Below are positions 48,054-63,638 of a stretch of DNA of 64,000 nucleotides, piece by piece. Within the stretch, counting starts at the first letter, position 1; each line of letters begins with the position of its first letter. Under the pieces are notes generated by a model. The model worked only from the letters and a program-made list of their open reading frames with translations, made no database searches and was not told where the DNA came from. The stretch is taken from assembly GCA_005765155.1 (NCBI GenBank), contig VCCP01000005.1, positions 2,480,001-2,544,000 of the forward strand, written 5' to 3'. A program made the translations under genes and the position numbers. This stretch comes from Zelopaecilomyces penicillatus. Its lineage: Eukaryota > Ascomycota > Sordariomycetes > Hypocreales > Pseudodiploosporaceae.

Positions 48054-48568
48054 AATATATATTATATTCTTTATTAAGATTATAATTAATTATATATAGG
48101 CTTTTTTTAATATAAAGAAGAAAAAGTAAATAATTAATAATTATATTATTTTTAATAACTTTAATAAAGAGTTTATTATATTTTTTAATAAGATTAAATT
48201 AATTTAGTTTTTATATATTAAATAATTATATATTAAATAATTATATATTAAATAATTATATATAAATAATTATAATAATTATAATCTTTTTTTTATTATA
48301 TTTATATATTATATTATAAAATATAATTTTATTATAATTATAAAAATTATATTTTATTAAATGATAATATACTTTATAATAATATACTTTATAATATGTT
48401 TATAATATAATATATTTATATAATATATAATAATTATATTATAATTAAAATAATAATAAAGGCTTTTTATATTATAATTAAATAAATTAATTTTATATAA
48501 AAATAAAAAATCTAAATAAAAGTTTAAAAATAAATATTAAAGATTATTAAAATAAAATCTATAATATC

Positions 48569-48609
<41 letters not shown>

Positions 48610-50630
48610 TTAAGTATTATTAATATATTTATTTTATAATAATAATCTTATAATATCTATCCTTTAAATTTTAAGGGTTTTAATATATTTTTAGATTAAA
48701 ATATCTTAATTATAATATCTTATTATAATATTCTTATTATATATTTATTTAGATTTAATTTATATTACTTTATAAAATAATAAAATAAGATTTATATAAA
48801 TCCTTTTAAATATATAATATTTAAATTAAATTTTTTTAATCTTAAAATAAGATTATTATATAAAATAATAAATATAATAATTAATATATAAAAAAAAGAT
48901 ATAGATTTAATAATAAATAGAATAATAAAAGTTAATTAAGTTTTAATTTAATTTTAATTTAATTTTAATTTTTATATATTTATTATTATTAATCTTTTTT
49001 TTATTTTTATAATAATTATATATAATATTAATAATATTAATATTATTATATTATTTATAGCTTTTATATTATTTAAGGTATATTTATAAAATATCTTTAT
49101 ATTTTTATAATATCTTTATATTTTTATAATATCTTTTATATAAATCCTTAATAAATATAAATATTTCTTTTATTATAGATATATTAATCTTTAAATATTA
49201 TATTATTATTTATTAATTTTTAATTTTTAATTTATTATATTTTTATATATAATATTAATTATTTATTATTTAATAATAATAATATCTTATTATTTATTTT
49301 ATTTTAAAATGATTTTTAATATATAAATAATTAAAATTAAAATTAAATAAAATTAATTTAAAATCCTAGATAAAAAAGAATATTTAATAGATTTAAAATA
49401 AGCTTAATATATTATTAGATTTTATTTTTTATTATTATAAATATATAAAATATTATAATTTAGTATTATTATAATATATAATTAATAAAATAATAAATAG
49501 TATTTTAATTTAGTATAATTTATTTATAATTACTTTATATTTATAATTATTTTATATTTTTTAATAATTCTTATATAAGATTATTTTATTCTTTTTTTTT
49601 TTTTTTTTATTATTTATAATCTTTTTTTATTATTAAAATATATTTTATTTTTATTTTTATATAATATCTTTATTATTATAATTTAATCTTAAAAAAGGAT
49701 TTAATAATTTAATTTATTATTTATTAAAATAAAAATAGATTATTTAATATTTATTTTATAAAATTAATATAAAGGATTTAATAGATTCCTTTTAATATAT
49801 TTAATATAATTATTAAAATTATAAGAATAATAATTATCTTATATTTAATATATAATTAATCTAGTTTTTAATTTAAATAATTTATCTTAATATTATATAA
49901 AAAGAGTTATATATTATCTTTAAAAAGGAAATACTTTATTAAATATTAAAAGTTATTTATAGCCTTTTAAGTCTATTATTATATATAAATAATAGTTATT
50001 TATATAAGATTAATTTTAAATTAAAAATAATTAAAGAATATAATTATTTATTCTTTTAATAATATATTATTTTTATTTAAATATAGCTTTTATTATATAA
50101 AATTAATCCTAAATTTATTTAATAAGTTATTTAAGTTTATATTAATTTTTAAGGATTTTTATTATTAAATATTAATTATTAAATTAGAAAATAATTAATT
50201 TAATTAAATTATTAAATATATATAATTATTTAAAAAATAATTTAAATCTTTTAATTTATATATTTTAAATTCTTATTTATTTATAAATAATATATAATAT
50301 ATAATAAATAAGAATTATTTTATCTTTATTAGCTTATATAATATAATCTAAAAATAATTTAATTAATTTAAATTTAAATTTATAATAATCTTTTTTAAGA
50401 ATCTATAAAAGTATTATTAAATATCTTAGAATTGTTTAATATATATTTTAATAATTATAAATATTATAATTTTTAATTAAATATATTTCAATAAATAATT
50501 AATAATAATTATTAAAATTTTAATAAATTAGCTTATTTTAAAAGCTTTATTATAAAATTAATAGTTATTTATATTTAATATTTATTTATAATAAATAATA
50601 ATTAAAATAATATTTAATATTATTTTTAAA
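48054..50630. other. AT-rich decayed DNA without a gene
   Basis: Contains simple repeats: a 15-bp unit tatattaaataatta in three copies (about 48,226-48,275) and an (AT)n run near 48,573-48,605. Otherwise no recognisable feature. Confidence 0.5.
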
Positions 50631-50639
50631 AGATATAAT

Positions 50640-52490
50640 TACTTTAATATATTAAATAATTATATATAAATTAATAGATTAATTATAATATATTATCTTA
50701 AAAATAATTATAATAAATAAGTTTAAATCTTTATTTTTATTTAAAAGATTTATTAAAAAGAAATTATAAATCCTTTAAATAATTATAATAATAAAGGATT
50801 TTTAATTTAAGAGTTAAAATTAATCTTTATAAATTAATAACTTATATATATTTATTATATAATTTATTATTTATTATTTTACTTTAATTTTAATAAGGAA
50901 TTATTATATATTCTTTATAATAATATATAAATAATAATTATAAATAGGATTCTTTTAAAAGGCTTAATTTTAAAGATTAAATAAATAAATATCTTTAAAT
51001 AATATTATTTTATTTAAAAGGTTATTTATTTGCTTTTTAAATAATATATATATATATATATATATATATTAAGATTATTTTAATTAAATATATAATTTAA
51101 ATTAAAGTTATTCTTTTATCTTTTATATTTTATTCTTTTTTAATAAGGTATTAAATTAAACTATTTAAAAATTAAATTAATGATAGAAATAATTTTAAAA
51201 AGGTAAAAGTATTTTTACTTATTTAGCTTATTATTTAAATAGCTTTTTAAAGCCTATAAAATATTCTAGGTTTTTATAATAAATTAAAATAATAAATAGC
51301 TTTATTATTTTTTAAGTTTAATTAATTATATCTTTTAATATAATATAATTATTAAAGGCTCTTTATTAGAAATTATATGTTTTCTTTAATTAATAAATTT
51401 AATTAAATAATATATAATTAATAATAAGATATTATTATATATTTATATAATAAATATCCTTTAAATACCTTTTTTAAATAATTAACTTTAATAATTATAT
51501 CTTTTAGAATTTTATTAGATAAAGATTAGTGTTATAATAAATATATATTTTAATATTTTAAGATTTAAAGCTTTTATATTATATTATTAAAAAAGGATTT
51601 CTTTATTTATTAAATAAATAAATAATTTAATTAAAAAATAAAAAGTTTTTAATAAAAGTTAATAAAATCTAAAAAGCTTTTAATTTCTTATATTTAAATA
51701 AATACTTTTTATTCTTTAAAGAATTATAATTCTTTTTAATATTAAATATATAGCTTTATCTATTTTAATTTTAAATCTTAAATCTTAAATAATAATTATA
51801 ATAAATTAATTAATCTTTTATAAATATATAAAAATATCTTAAATCTATTATTAATAATTCTTTTTAAAGCCTTTTAAATATATAAAGATATTATTTAAAT
51901 ATATTATAATAAAATTATTTAAGATATATTTTAAGATTAAATTAATATATTTTAAAAAGATTATAAGAATATTTAATAGATTAAATATTATAATATATTA
52001 TTTAAAGAGATTAAATTAGATTTAAAATATAATAAGATATTTATTCTCTTTTATAATTTAGATTTTATAAAAGATAAAGTAAATATATAGTTTTATAAAC
52101 TAATAGATATTAAATAATAATTTTAATATCTTTTTAATTAATAATAATCTTAATATCTTTTTAATTAATAATAATAAATATTAACCTTTTATTATAGTTT
52201 TATTTAAAGCTTAATAATTTATATAAAATCTTTATTTATTTATAATCTTTTTAATAAAAAGAATAGATATAATAATTAAAAAGAAGCTAGTTTTAATTTA
52301 TTTTTTATTTATTAATTCTATAATTTATTTCTGTATTTTTTATAAATAATTCTAAGATAAATTATATAAGAATCCTTAAAATAGATTTATTTATTTATTA
52401 TTTAATTTAATTTAGATTTATATATAATAATCTATTAATTTTTAATATAAAAATAATTAATTAATTTTCTTTTTATTAAATAATATTATA
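50640..52490 (+). repeat. Direct repeat copy I (~1.85 kb), partner at 55,630-57,460
   Basis: Colinear with 55,630-57,460 in the same orientation. Shared landmarks include atattaaataattatatata, ttttaataaggaattattat, an (AT)n tract after ttaaataatata, and near the end ttaatatttaattaataata-type runs. Both copies are decayed, and their differences are mostly length changes in A/T runs. Transposon origin is likely but no protein is recognised. Confidence 0.7.
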
Positions 52491-55400
52491 AAATTATATA
52501 ATTCTTTAAAGATTTATAATAGTATTATTATTTATTATATATTTCTTTTTAATAAATTATTTTAGATATTATATTATTTTATAATATTTATTAAGATAGT
52601 ATTTATTTTATAAATATTAATAATAAGAAATTTATTTATATAAAATATCTTTTAATTTTATTTTTTTATTAATATAATAAATATAAATCCTATAATTATA
52701 ATAATATTTATATATTTTAATTAAATAAAGTGTTTCTTTATTATATATTTATTTTTTTATTTAATTTGAATTCTTTTTTTTTATTAATAAAATAATTCTA
52801 TTTATATTATATTTAAAATAATCTTAAGATTAAGTTTTTTAATAATCCTAAAATTATATATATAAACAAAATAAAATCCTAATTATTAATATCTATTTAT
52901 ATTTTAACTATGAAATATATTTTATAATTCTTAATTTATCTTATAATAATATTAAATATATATAATCTTAGAAGATATATTAAATTTAATCCTAATTATT
53001 AAGTTATTTATTTATTAATTATATTATAATTTTTATATTTTAAATTATTCTATATATTTATATATATAATAAAGTTTAAAAAGAAAAGTTAAGAATAAAT
53101 ATTTATTTAATTTAATTTTAATATTTCTTTTTTATTATAATTTAATATTAATCTTGTTTTAAAGCTATTATATAATCAATCTACCCTTAAAAAAGTTTAA
53201 TTTAAGGATAGATTATTTCTTTTATTCTTTAAATTAAACTTAAATATTATAATAGAATTAATAATATTAATATTAATAAAATATTATAGCTATATATATA
53301 TTTTTATAATAAATATAAATACCTTTTTTTCTTCTTTAATATTATAATTAAAATCTATTTTATAGTTTAATAATTATTCTTAATAAAAATAATATAATCC
53401 TCTTTTTAATCCTTTTTATATTTTATATAATATTTAATTATAGCTATTATATTAATATTAATTATTAAGATATTTTTATTAATTTAAATAAGGATAATTA
53501 TATATAATATAAAATATTTTTATCTATTTTTTAAATTAAATATCTTAAGCTTTATATTAATTAATTAATAATAAAGTATAATTATAATATAATTAATATA
53601 AAAGATATTTTATCTTAAATAAATATTATATATATAATAGCTTAATACTTTATAAAACTTTATTAATATTACTAAATTTAATTAAGCTAATCTATTTATT
53701 ATTAAAAGCTTTTATTTAAAATATATATAATATATAAAAAAGAATTCTTTTAATTATTATTTAATATATTCTAATTTAATTTATATTATATCCTTATAAT
53801 AAATATTATAAAAAACTAATATTATATATTTAAAAAGTTTATTTAAATTATATATTTAATTAAACCTATTAATTAAATAAAACATTAAAAGAAAAGTATT
53901 TTTAAAAAGATTATTATTATTAATCTTATAATTATATTAGTCTAGTTTTTATATTTAGATTAAACCTTTTATAGGGTATATAATCTTTTAATTTAATAGA
54001 AAAGAGGAAAAAATAAATAAAAAATCCCTATTCTTTTTTTATATTTATACTTCCTTTTTATATTATTATAGTATTATTCTTTACTCTTTTATATATAATA
54101 AATCTTATTTTTATATTTAATAATTAATAGGGAATCAGTTTAATATATATAATACTTATATGCTTATTTAATTAAAGTTAAATAGCTAGAGATTAATAAA
54201 GCTAGCCTTAAGACTAGATTAATATATATTATATCTTTAATAAAATATAATTAGTTTAATTTAAGTCTTTTATTATAGGGATTATTTTAAGGTTTATTAA
54301 GGTTTAGGATTTTATTAGTTTTTATAGGATTTTATTCTTTTATTTATTTTTAATAGTTTTATAATTTATTATTATTTTAAGATATTATTATAATAGTTTT
54401 ATTTTTCTTTATATTATTAATAATTATTAATAATCGTATAATTCTATTATTATATACTTTTATTATTTTATTATATAAACCTTGCTTTTTCTTTTATCTT
54501 TTTTTCTTCTTTAAACTGCTTTAATAAATAAGGTTTTCCTTTCTTTTTCTCTTTTTTTTTTCTTCTCTCTCTCTTTTAAGCTAGAAATATTAACTATACC
54601 CTTATAATATTTAAATATTTAATATATTTTTTATATAATAATTTTTAATAAATTATCCTTATTATTATCTTATTATTTATTTAATAAATATTAAATAACT
54701 AGTAATATTATTATTATTCTTTTCTTTTTTATTATAAAGAGTATTATATTTTTATAACTCCTTTCTTTTATATAATTTAAGCTAGATTTAATAAATAAAT
54801 ATTAAAGAAAAAGAATCTCTTTAAAGTATTAGCTTTATTATTAATAGATTTATTTATTTATATTATATCCTTATTATAATTAATTTTTTATAAAAAAAAA
54901 ATTATAAAGATTATCTTTAAAAAGAAAATAAAGAAAAACCCTATTCTTTAAAATAATAATTATATTATATTATCAATAGATTTAATTTTATATTATTATT
55001 ATTATTAACTTTTATAAATATATTTATTATTTATATATTATTATAAAGGATTTAAAGATTAATATTTATTATAATATTATTAATATATTATTTTAATTTT
55101 ATTATATTATTATTATTAATATATTTTAAGCTTTAATTAATATTATATTTATTATTATAATATATATTATAATTATAATAAAATATATGGATTATTATAC
55201 TATAATAATAATATATTAATATTATTATTAAATATTAGAATTAATTTTATTTATTATTTAAGCTTTTTTAATATTATAATTATTATTAATAATTCTTTTA
55301 TTATTAAGATAATATATTATTATATTTTTATTATATCAATATAATTATCAATCTTATATTAAAATATAATAATTTAAGATATTATTAAAAGTTATATTAA

Positions 55401-55614
55401 ATATAAGCTTTATAGTATTATTATTAAATTATAAATAAATCTTATTTTCTTTATTAATTAAAAAAAAATTAAATTATTTTTATATTATTATATATATCTT
55501 TTTATTTTTATTATATCTTTATTATATTATTTTATTTTTTAATAAAAGATTAAAATCCTTTTTAATAATATAAATCTTTATAATATAAAGATATAGAATA
55601 ATAATATATAAATA
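52491..55614. other. AT-rich decayed DNA without a gene
   Basis: Separates the two direct repeats. A pyrimidine-rich, slightly less decayed patch (cttttttttcttctctctctc, with gctagaaa) lies at about 54,545-54,590. No gene or terminal repeat recognised. Confidence 0.5.
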
Positions 55615-55629
55615 TTATTATAATATAAT

Positions 55630-57460
55630 TATCTTAATATATTAAATAATTATATATAAATTATTAAATTAATAATAATTATAATAAAAAGGTTTAAATA
55701 TTTATTCTTATTTTAAGTATTTTATTAAAAGAAAATTATATATTCTTTAAATAATTATAATATTAAAAGCCTTTAATTTAAAAAAAAGAGTTAATCTTTA
55801 TAAATAAATAATTTATATATATTTAATATATAATCTATTATTTATTCTTTTATTTTAATTTTAATAAGGAATTATTATATATTCTTTTTAATTATATATA
55901 AATAATAGCTATAAATAAAATCTTTTTAAAAAGCTTAATTCTAAAGATTAAATAAAAAATATCTTTAAATAATATTATCTTATTTAAAAGGTTAATTATT
56001 TCTCTTTTAAATAATATATATATATATATATTAAAGCTATCTTAATTAAATATATAATTTATATTAAAACTATATCTTTATCTTTTATATCTTATTCCTT
56101 TTTTAATAAAATATTAAATTAAATTATTTAGGAGCTAGATTAATAATAAAAATAATATTAAAAGAATAATAGTAATTTTTTTTCTTTAATTTATTATTTA
56201 AAGAGTTTTTTTAAATTTATAAAGTATTTTAGATTCTTATAGTTAATTAAAATAATAAATAATTTTATTATTATTTTAAGTTTAATTAATTATACTTTTA
56301 AATAAGATATAATTATTAAGAGTTCTTTATTAAAGATTATATAAGTCTTTTTAATTAAAATAAATTTAATTAAATAATATATAATTAATAATAAAATATC
56401 TATATATATCTATAATAAATATTTCTTTAATATTTTCTTTAAATAATTAATCTTAATAATTATATTCTTTTTAGGATTCTATTAAATTAATATTAATTTT
56501 ATAATAAATATTTATTTTAATACTTTAAATATTAATTCTTTTATATTATTTTATTAAAAAGAGATTCTTTTATTTATTAAATAAATAAATAATTTAATTA
56601 AAATAAAGAAAAATAAAATAAATTCTTAATAAAAATAATAAATTTTAAAAAGCTTTTAATCCTTTATATTTATATAGATATTCTTTATAATTATAATTAT
56701 AATTCTTTTTTATATTAAATATATAGCTTTTCTTATCTTAATAATAAATCTTAAAATTAAATAATAATTATAATAAATTTATATTTATTAATGTTAATAA
56801 ATAAACTAATCTTTTATAAATATATAAGAATAATTTAAATCTTTTATAAATAAGTCTTTTTAAAGTTATTTAAATATATAAGGATATTATTTAAATATAT
56901 TATAATAAAATTATTTAAAATATATTTTAAAATTAAATTAATATATTTTTAAAAGATAATAAAATTATTTAATAAATTAAATAATATAATAAACTATTTA
57001 AAAAAACTAAAATAAATTTAAAAACTTATAAGATATTTATCCTTTTTTATAATTTAAATCTTATTAAAAATAAAATAAATATCTAGTTTTATAAATTAAT
57101 AGATATTAAATAATAATTTTAATATTTATTTAATTAATAATAATAAATATTAATTGTTTATTATTATTTTATTTGAGGCTCAATAATCTATATAAAATCT
57201 TTATTTCTTTATAGTATTTTTAATAAAAATATAAATATAATAATAAAGAAAAAGCTAGCTTTAATTTATTTTTTATCTATTAATTTTATAATTTATTTTT
57301 ATATTTTTAATAAATAATCCTAAGGTATATTATATAATAATCTTTTAAAAGAATTTATTTATTTTTTATTTAATTTAATTTAGATTTTAAAATAATAATA
57401 ATCTATTATTTCTTAATATAAAGATAAATAACTAATATTTTTCTTCTTAAATAATATTAT
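55630..57460 (+). repeat. Direct repeat copy II (~1.85 kb), partner at 50,640-52,490
   Basis: Same order of landmarks as copy I, about 5 kb apart. It stops exactly where MITE-like copy 5 begins, at ataatattat; copy I has no MITE at the corresponding place. Confidence 0.7.
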
Positions 57461-57462
57461 TA

Positions 57463-57869
57463 TTAAAATAAATGGGTTTTTAATATAATAGCCTAATTTA
57501 TTATAATTTAATAATGAGACCTGTTATAAGACCTGATATAAGACTTAAGGTGTTTAGGTAGTCTGATTTATTAAACTAGACTAGAATAGAAAATAAGGGC
57601 TTATCTTTTAAAATCCTTTATTTCTCTATATATAAAATACCTAATAATTCTAAATAAATTTTATTTAGAATTCTAAAATAATTCTAAATAATTCTAATAT
57701 TTTTAAAATATATAAAAAGCTAGATTCTTTAATTCAATTCTATTTTCTTGTTTTATTAATAATATAATTATTTCTATTTTCTTTCTTATAAACCTTTATC
57801 TAGATAATTATTATATCTTTATTTTATTATTTTAATTATTAGCTTTAATTAATCTTTATAAAATTATAA
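57463..57869 (+). mobile_element. MITE-like element, copy 5, decayed and shortened
   Basis: Start TA-TTAAAATAAATGGG and end aaattataa-TA as in the other copies; internal markers gagacctgttataagacc, actagactagaa and aagggcttatc remain. The length of 407 bp indicates loss of internal units. Strong RIP-type change. Confidence 0.6.
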
Positions 57870-57871
57870 TA

Positions 57872-60800
57872 GATTATAAGCTTAAAAGATAATTATTTTA
57901 GATTATAAAAAGATTATTCTTTTTCTTTTATTATATTTAATCTTTTTATATTAGATTTTCCTTTTTTTTATTAATTAAATTTACTCTTTTTTATTAATTA
58001 AAAATTATAAAAGATATTATATATTTAAAAGTGAAGTATTAGATTTATAGCTTATAATATAGTTTATTTTTAAATTTCTAAATTATTAATCTAAAACTAT
58101 AAAATTATAAATCTATAGCTTTATTAATTATATTAAATATAATTAATTATTTAAATTATTAATTAAATTTTATAAAAGTCTTATATAAGATTATATTAAT
58201 TAATTAAAATAAAGATATTTTATTAATTATATTTTACATTATAGCTAGTATATAATAAGCCTTATATATATCTATTAATCTCTTTCATTAATTAACTAAA
58301 AAATAAATCTCTTATTAAAAACTAATTATTTATAATATTATTATAATTAATATTTTTAGCTTATATAATATTATTATAAATATTTAAATCTATGTTTATA
58401 GATTATTTTCTTATTATTTAATTATTATAGTTATTAATTATAATAGTTTATTAAAATATTAAAAATTAATAAATTAATAAATAAAGAATTAAAAGAAATT
58501 TAATATCTTTAAATTTAATTATAAAAATAAAATACCTTAATTAAATAATTTATATAATAGCTTATATGGTAATTTATATAATAGTTTATATGGTAATTTA
58601 TATAATAGCTTATATAATTAATTAATTTATTAAAAGATTTAATTTTTAAAGAGCTATTTAAAAAATATAAGCCTTTTTAAAAGCTTTTAAATTAAAAAGT
58701 ATTAAAAATTATAATTAATAATATTAAATCTTATTCTTCTAGTTATAAGTATTAAGATTATTTAAATTTCTAAAAAAATCTATTATAGATATTAATTTTA
58801 ATAATAATTAATAAGCTATTTTTTTTTCTTATTATATAATAATTATTTATAATATTTATAAGCTATTATAAATTAAGTTAAAACAACTTTAAAAGCTTAT
58901 AAATTATTATATAAATAATATTATTATAATATTATCTTATAATATTAAATATTTTATATTACTTTTTATAAATCTAGTTTTAATAATTATAAAGGCTTTA
59001 TAAAGATATTTAATAATAGATTTAATATATAGTTTATTAAATTATATTTAATAAAAGTTATTATATAGATTATTAATTAAATAACTTAATATTTAAATAC
59101 TATAAAAGACTTTTTTTTTAATAAATTAAATATTAAAGAAATAATATTAAGATTTATATAATATTAAATATCTTATTAAAAGCTTTAAATTTATAGTTTT
59201 TTATAATAGATTTAATAAAAGAGTTATAAAATAAAATCTTTTTTATTATTAAAGCTAGCCTTTATAGAATTAAAAAGATTAAAAAACCTTTTAAAGAATC
59301 TTTTAAGAATTCTTAAAAAAAGAAAAACAATTTAAATCTATTAAAAAATAGCTATATAAGCCTTTTTAAAAAATAAAGATATTAAAATCTTATTATTAAT
59401 AATAAGAAATTTAATAAAATATTCTTTATAATAAGGATTTATAATCTATTTATAAATAATTAAAATATTATAATTAATATTTAAGATTTTAATTCTAAAT
59501 CTAATATAAGAGATTTAAAAGCTATATAATTTAAAATATTAATTTATAATATTATATATAATATTAATCTAAAAAATATATTATTATATAATATAAGCTT
59601 TATATATTATATTATTAATAATAGGATTCTTTTATTTATTATAATCTCTTTTTAAAAAAATTAAAGCTTATAATAATTAAGAATAATTTATTTTATTTTA
59701 AAAGATTTAATATAATTATACTTATAATATTTATAAACCTTAAATTAAGGATATATAATATATCTTTTAAATATAAAATTAAATATAATAAATAAACTAA
59801 AATATTATATTTTTAATAATATACTTTTATAAAAGAAATTATTTATAATAGATTAAATTTATTATAAATTATTAAACATTATAAAAATAGTTTCTTTTTT
59901 AATAAAAAGGAGATTTTATATTTAAATTTATAAAGATTTTTAATTATTATTATAATTTATTTATAATAATTAAAATTCTTTTAAATTCTTTTTTTTATAT
60001 ATATAAGGATTTTATTAAGCCTTTTAAATTAATTAAATAATTATTAAAACTAATAAAGAGTTTTATAAATATAAGCTTATATATATTAATAAGCTTTAAA
60101 GATTTAAATCTTTAGAATTTCTATTAATAAATCTATTAAAAGATAATATATCTTTTTTAAAATCCTTTAAAAGTATTATTTTAAAAGAGAATATAATATT
60201 TATAATTAACTTTAATTATTAAAAATTATTATAATTAATTATAATTTAATATATTTAAATAAATTATATTAATATATAATTATTAAAAAAGATTATTAGA
60301 ATTTTAATAGATTTATTAGATTTTATTATTATAAAAGATATTAATTTCTTTTATCTAGCTTATATATAAATTAAATTAATATATAAATTCTTTAAAGATT
60401 TAATTTTAAATCCTTTAAAAGTAATAAAGATTATAAAAAAAGAAAACTTTTAAATAATATTAATTCTTTATAATAAGTTTTTTATTAAGATTTTAATTTA
60501 ATAAAAAGAAAATCTTATTATTAAATAGTTTTTTTATTATTTAATAAAAAAGGTTTTATTATTTTTTATATTATAAAAGGCTTATTTAAAGAATTAAAAG
60601 CCTATTATAAAGAATATCTTTTATAATTATATTTTAATAATAAAAAAGATATCTTTATTTTATTAATAAACTAATTAAGAAATAAAGAGATTAATTTTAA
60701 TATATTTAACCCTTATATTTATAAATAAAATAATTTCTTAAAATAATTTATAAGATTTATTTTAGATTATTTATAAGCTATTATAATCTAGGTTTAATTA

Positions 60801-62547
60801 TTATTATATTTTAAATTATTATTTTATTTATTATAATTAATCTTATTAATTATAATTAATCTTATTAATTATATAATAATTATAAATAATTTTTAAATCT
60901 TTATAGCTTTTTTTATAAAAGCTAAAATTAATTTTAATAATTAATAAATTAAATTTAATTATTTATAAAATTATTAAAGTTTATTATAAGATTATTATTT
61001 TTAATAAAAAGTATTAATAAAATATTAAATTAAGCCTTAAAATAAAGCTAATTAAACTATTAATTATTTTAAATAAAAAGGTTTATCTAGTTTATATATT
61101 ATTTTATTAATAAATAATTAAGATCTTTATCTTTTAAATTATAAAAAGAATAGGTTTTATAAATTAAGGTTTAAAATATAATTTTATAGTTTTTAAAGCT
61201 TTTTTAATTTAAAGAGAGAATTAAAAAAACTTTATATTGTATTAAATTTAATAGATTAAGGTATATTAAAAGCTTTAATTAATTTAAAAGCTTTTAAATA
61301 AACTAGAAAGCTTTTATAAAATCTATAGCTTTTATTATAACTAATATTATAATATATATTATAACTTATAATAAAATTATTATAATTTATTAAATAGCTT
61401 AAATATTAATAAAAAGATCTTTAATTAATATAGCTTTATTTTATTTATTTAATAAATATCTATTATAAATTAAAGATAAAATATATTATAAAGATTATTT
61501 TAAAATCTATTAATTAAAAATAAGCTTTAAATAATCTTATTAAAAAGGAATAGATTTATATTATATATAATAAATTCTATTAGCTTTTATAAATAAAAGT
61601 TATATATTTTATTTTTATTTTATATATCTTAAAAAATAAATTAATTTTAAAAAGTAAGCTTATTTTTAAGCTTAAAAAGAATATATAAAATTAATTTATA
61701 AAATAAAAAGCTAGGCTTATTATAAAGAATTTTATATAAATTAAAGAAAAAGATTATTTTAAAATCTTTATAATTATTAATATTCCTTTTATTTAATAGA
61801 TTTTATTAGGTTTAATAGCCTTTTATAATTAAGAAATTAAATTAATTAATTTTATAAAGGCTTCTTTAAATAATAAATTATTTAAGGATATTTTTATAGA
61901 TTTTTTAAAAGATTTTTCTTTTTTTATAAAGATTTAAATCCTTAAAAGTTATTCTTTAATAACTTTATTAATTAAATTAAATTATAATCCTATTATAAAA
62001 TAAATTATTTTATTAAAAAAGGCTTCTTATAATTTAAAATAAATCTTTTATAAATAATAATAATAATTAATTAAGCTATTAATTAGCTTTAAGTTTTAAT
62101 CTTTAATATTAAATCTAGCTATTATTATTTCTTTATAAATTAATATATTTATTAATATTTATATTAATAATTATCTTATTATAGGATTTAATTTATTTTA
62201 TATTAATAAACTAAAATATCTATTAAATAAGATCTTTATTATAAAAAATAAAGGTATTATGGTTTTTTTCTTAAAGATTTAAATTAATTATAATAAAATT
62301 TAAAAAGAGTTATAATTATATTAATTTTAATATATTAATAAAGCCTTTTAATACTTTTAATTATAAAATATAATCTTTATAATTATTCTTTTATAATTTA
62401 AAATATTAATATAGATTATAAATAAGGCTTTAAGCCTTATTAATTAATAAATCTATTAATAAATTATAAAGTTTTTAATATATCTTATATTATTTTTTAA
62501 GCTTAATATAGCTTTTTAAATTTAATAGTTTTTTTAATATATATAAT
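57872..62547. other. AT-rich decayed DNA with a worn plus-strand reading frame at 60,007-60,600
   Basis: No intact gene. In one plus-strand frame from 60,007 to about 60,600, coding-like text persists (KTNKEFYKYKLIYINKL, FLKSFKSIILKENIIF, FFKDLILNPLKVIKII), interrupted by TAA/TAG stops that could derive from CAA/CAG. I do not recognise the family. A 24-bp tandem repeat (unit with aatttatataatag and ttatatggt) lies at about 58,541-58,614, and a duplicated aattataattaatcttatt near 60,834-60,870. Confidence 0.4.
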
Positions 62548-63638
62548 AAAATTATATTAATTATTATAATATAATTAAAAGTCTTTTAAAATATTTAAAA
62601 AGTATTTAAGAATTAATTATTTTTTATAAAATTATATGCCTTATATAAATTAAATAACTAGCCTTTTAATTATTAAATTATTTAAATAATAATTTTATAA
62701 ATTATAAAGCTATTAATAAATCTATTTATAAATCTTATTTTAAATTAATTAATATATTTATTTATTAAAAAATAAAAAAATAAATTATTATAATCTTTTT
62801 AATTATAAAAACTAAATCTAATACTTTAATAAAGATTATAAAGAAATTAAAATAGCTTTTTAAACTCTTTATAATATTAAAAATCCCTTTTTAAGAGTTT
62901 ATAAATTTATATTATAATAATATAATCTTTAAATATTAAGGATCTTTATTAATATATTTTAATTAAATATATTTTATTAAAATTCTATTCTATAAAATAA
63001 GAATTAATTAATAGATTATTTAAGATAAATTATTTTATAATTAAAACTATATTTATAAATAAGTTAATTAAAGCTTTAATAAGCTTTATTTTTAAGGCTT
63101 TTTAAGCTTATTAAATCTATAAAAACCCTTATAAAAAGCTAGCTATATATTATATAGCTTATTAAAAAGAGTATTAAAATAAATATATTTTTAATAAAAT
63201 AATCTAATTTATTATAATCTAGTAATTAAATTTATTATAATCTAATAGCTTAATTTATTATTATTTTATAATTAAATCTATTATTATATAAGAGCTTCTT
63301 TTATTATAAAATCTAATATAGGATCTAAAATACTTAAATAGCCTGATTTATTAAACTAAGCTAGAATAAAAAATAAAGGCTTATTTTTTAAAATCCTTTT
63401 TTTCTTTTTATTTAAAATATTTAATAATTCTAAATAAATATTATTTAAAATTTTAAAATAATTCTAAATTATTTTAATATCTTTTAAATATATAAAAAAG
63501 CTAGATTCTTAATTAAATCCTATTTTATTTCTTTATTAATAATATAATTTTTTTATAGATTTTTATTTAATTAATTATTATATCTTTCTTTTATTATTTT
63601 AATTATTAGCTTTAATTAATCTTTATAAAATTATAATA
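62548..63638 (+). repeat. 1,091-bp tandem duplication, first copy
   Basis: The sequence from about 62,550 reappears from about 63,641 at a constant offset of 1,091 bp (ctatattaattattataata against ttatattaattattataata; both windows reach ataaattta at 62,909 and 64,000). The unit includes MITE-like copy 6. The copies differ by substitutions between C/T and G/A and by small gaps. Confidence 0.75.
63174..63636 (+). mobile_element. MITE-like element, copy 6, heavily decayed
   Basis: Start TA-TTAAAATAAA (TA at 63,172-63,173), internal agcctgatttattaaactaa and aaaggctta, end aaaattataa-TA (63,637-63,638). The length is 463 bp. It closely resembles copy 2 together with the preceding ~300 bp, so these two descend from one larger duplicated unit. 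Confidence 0.55.
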
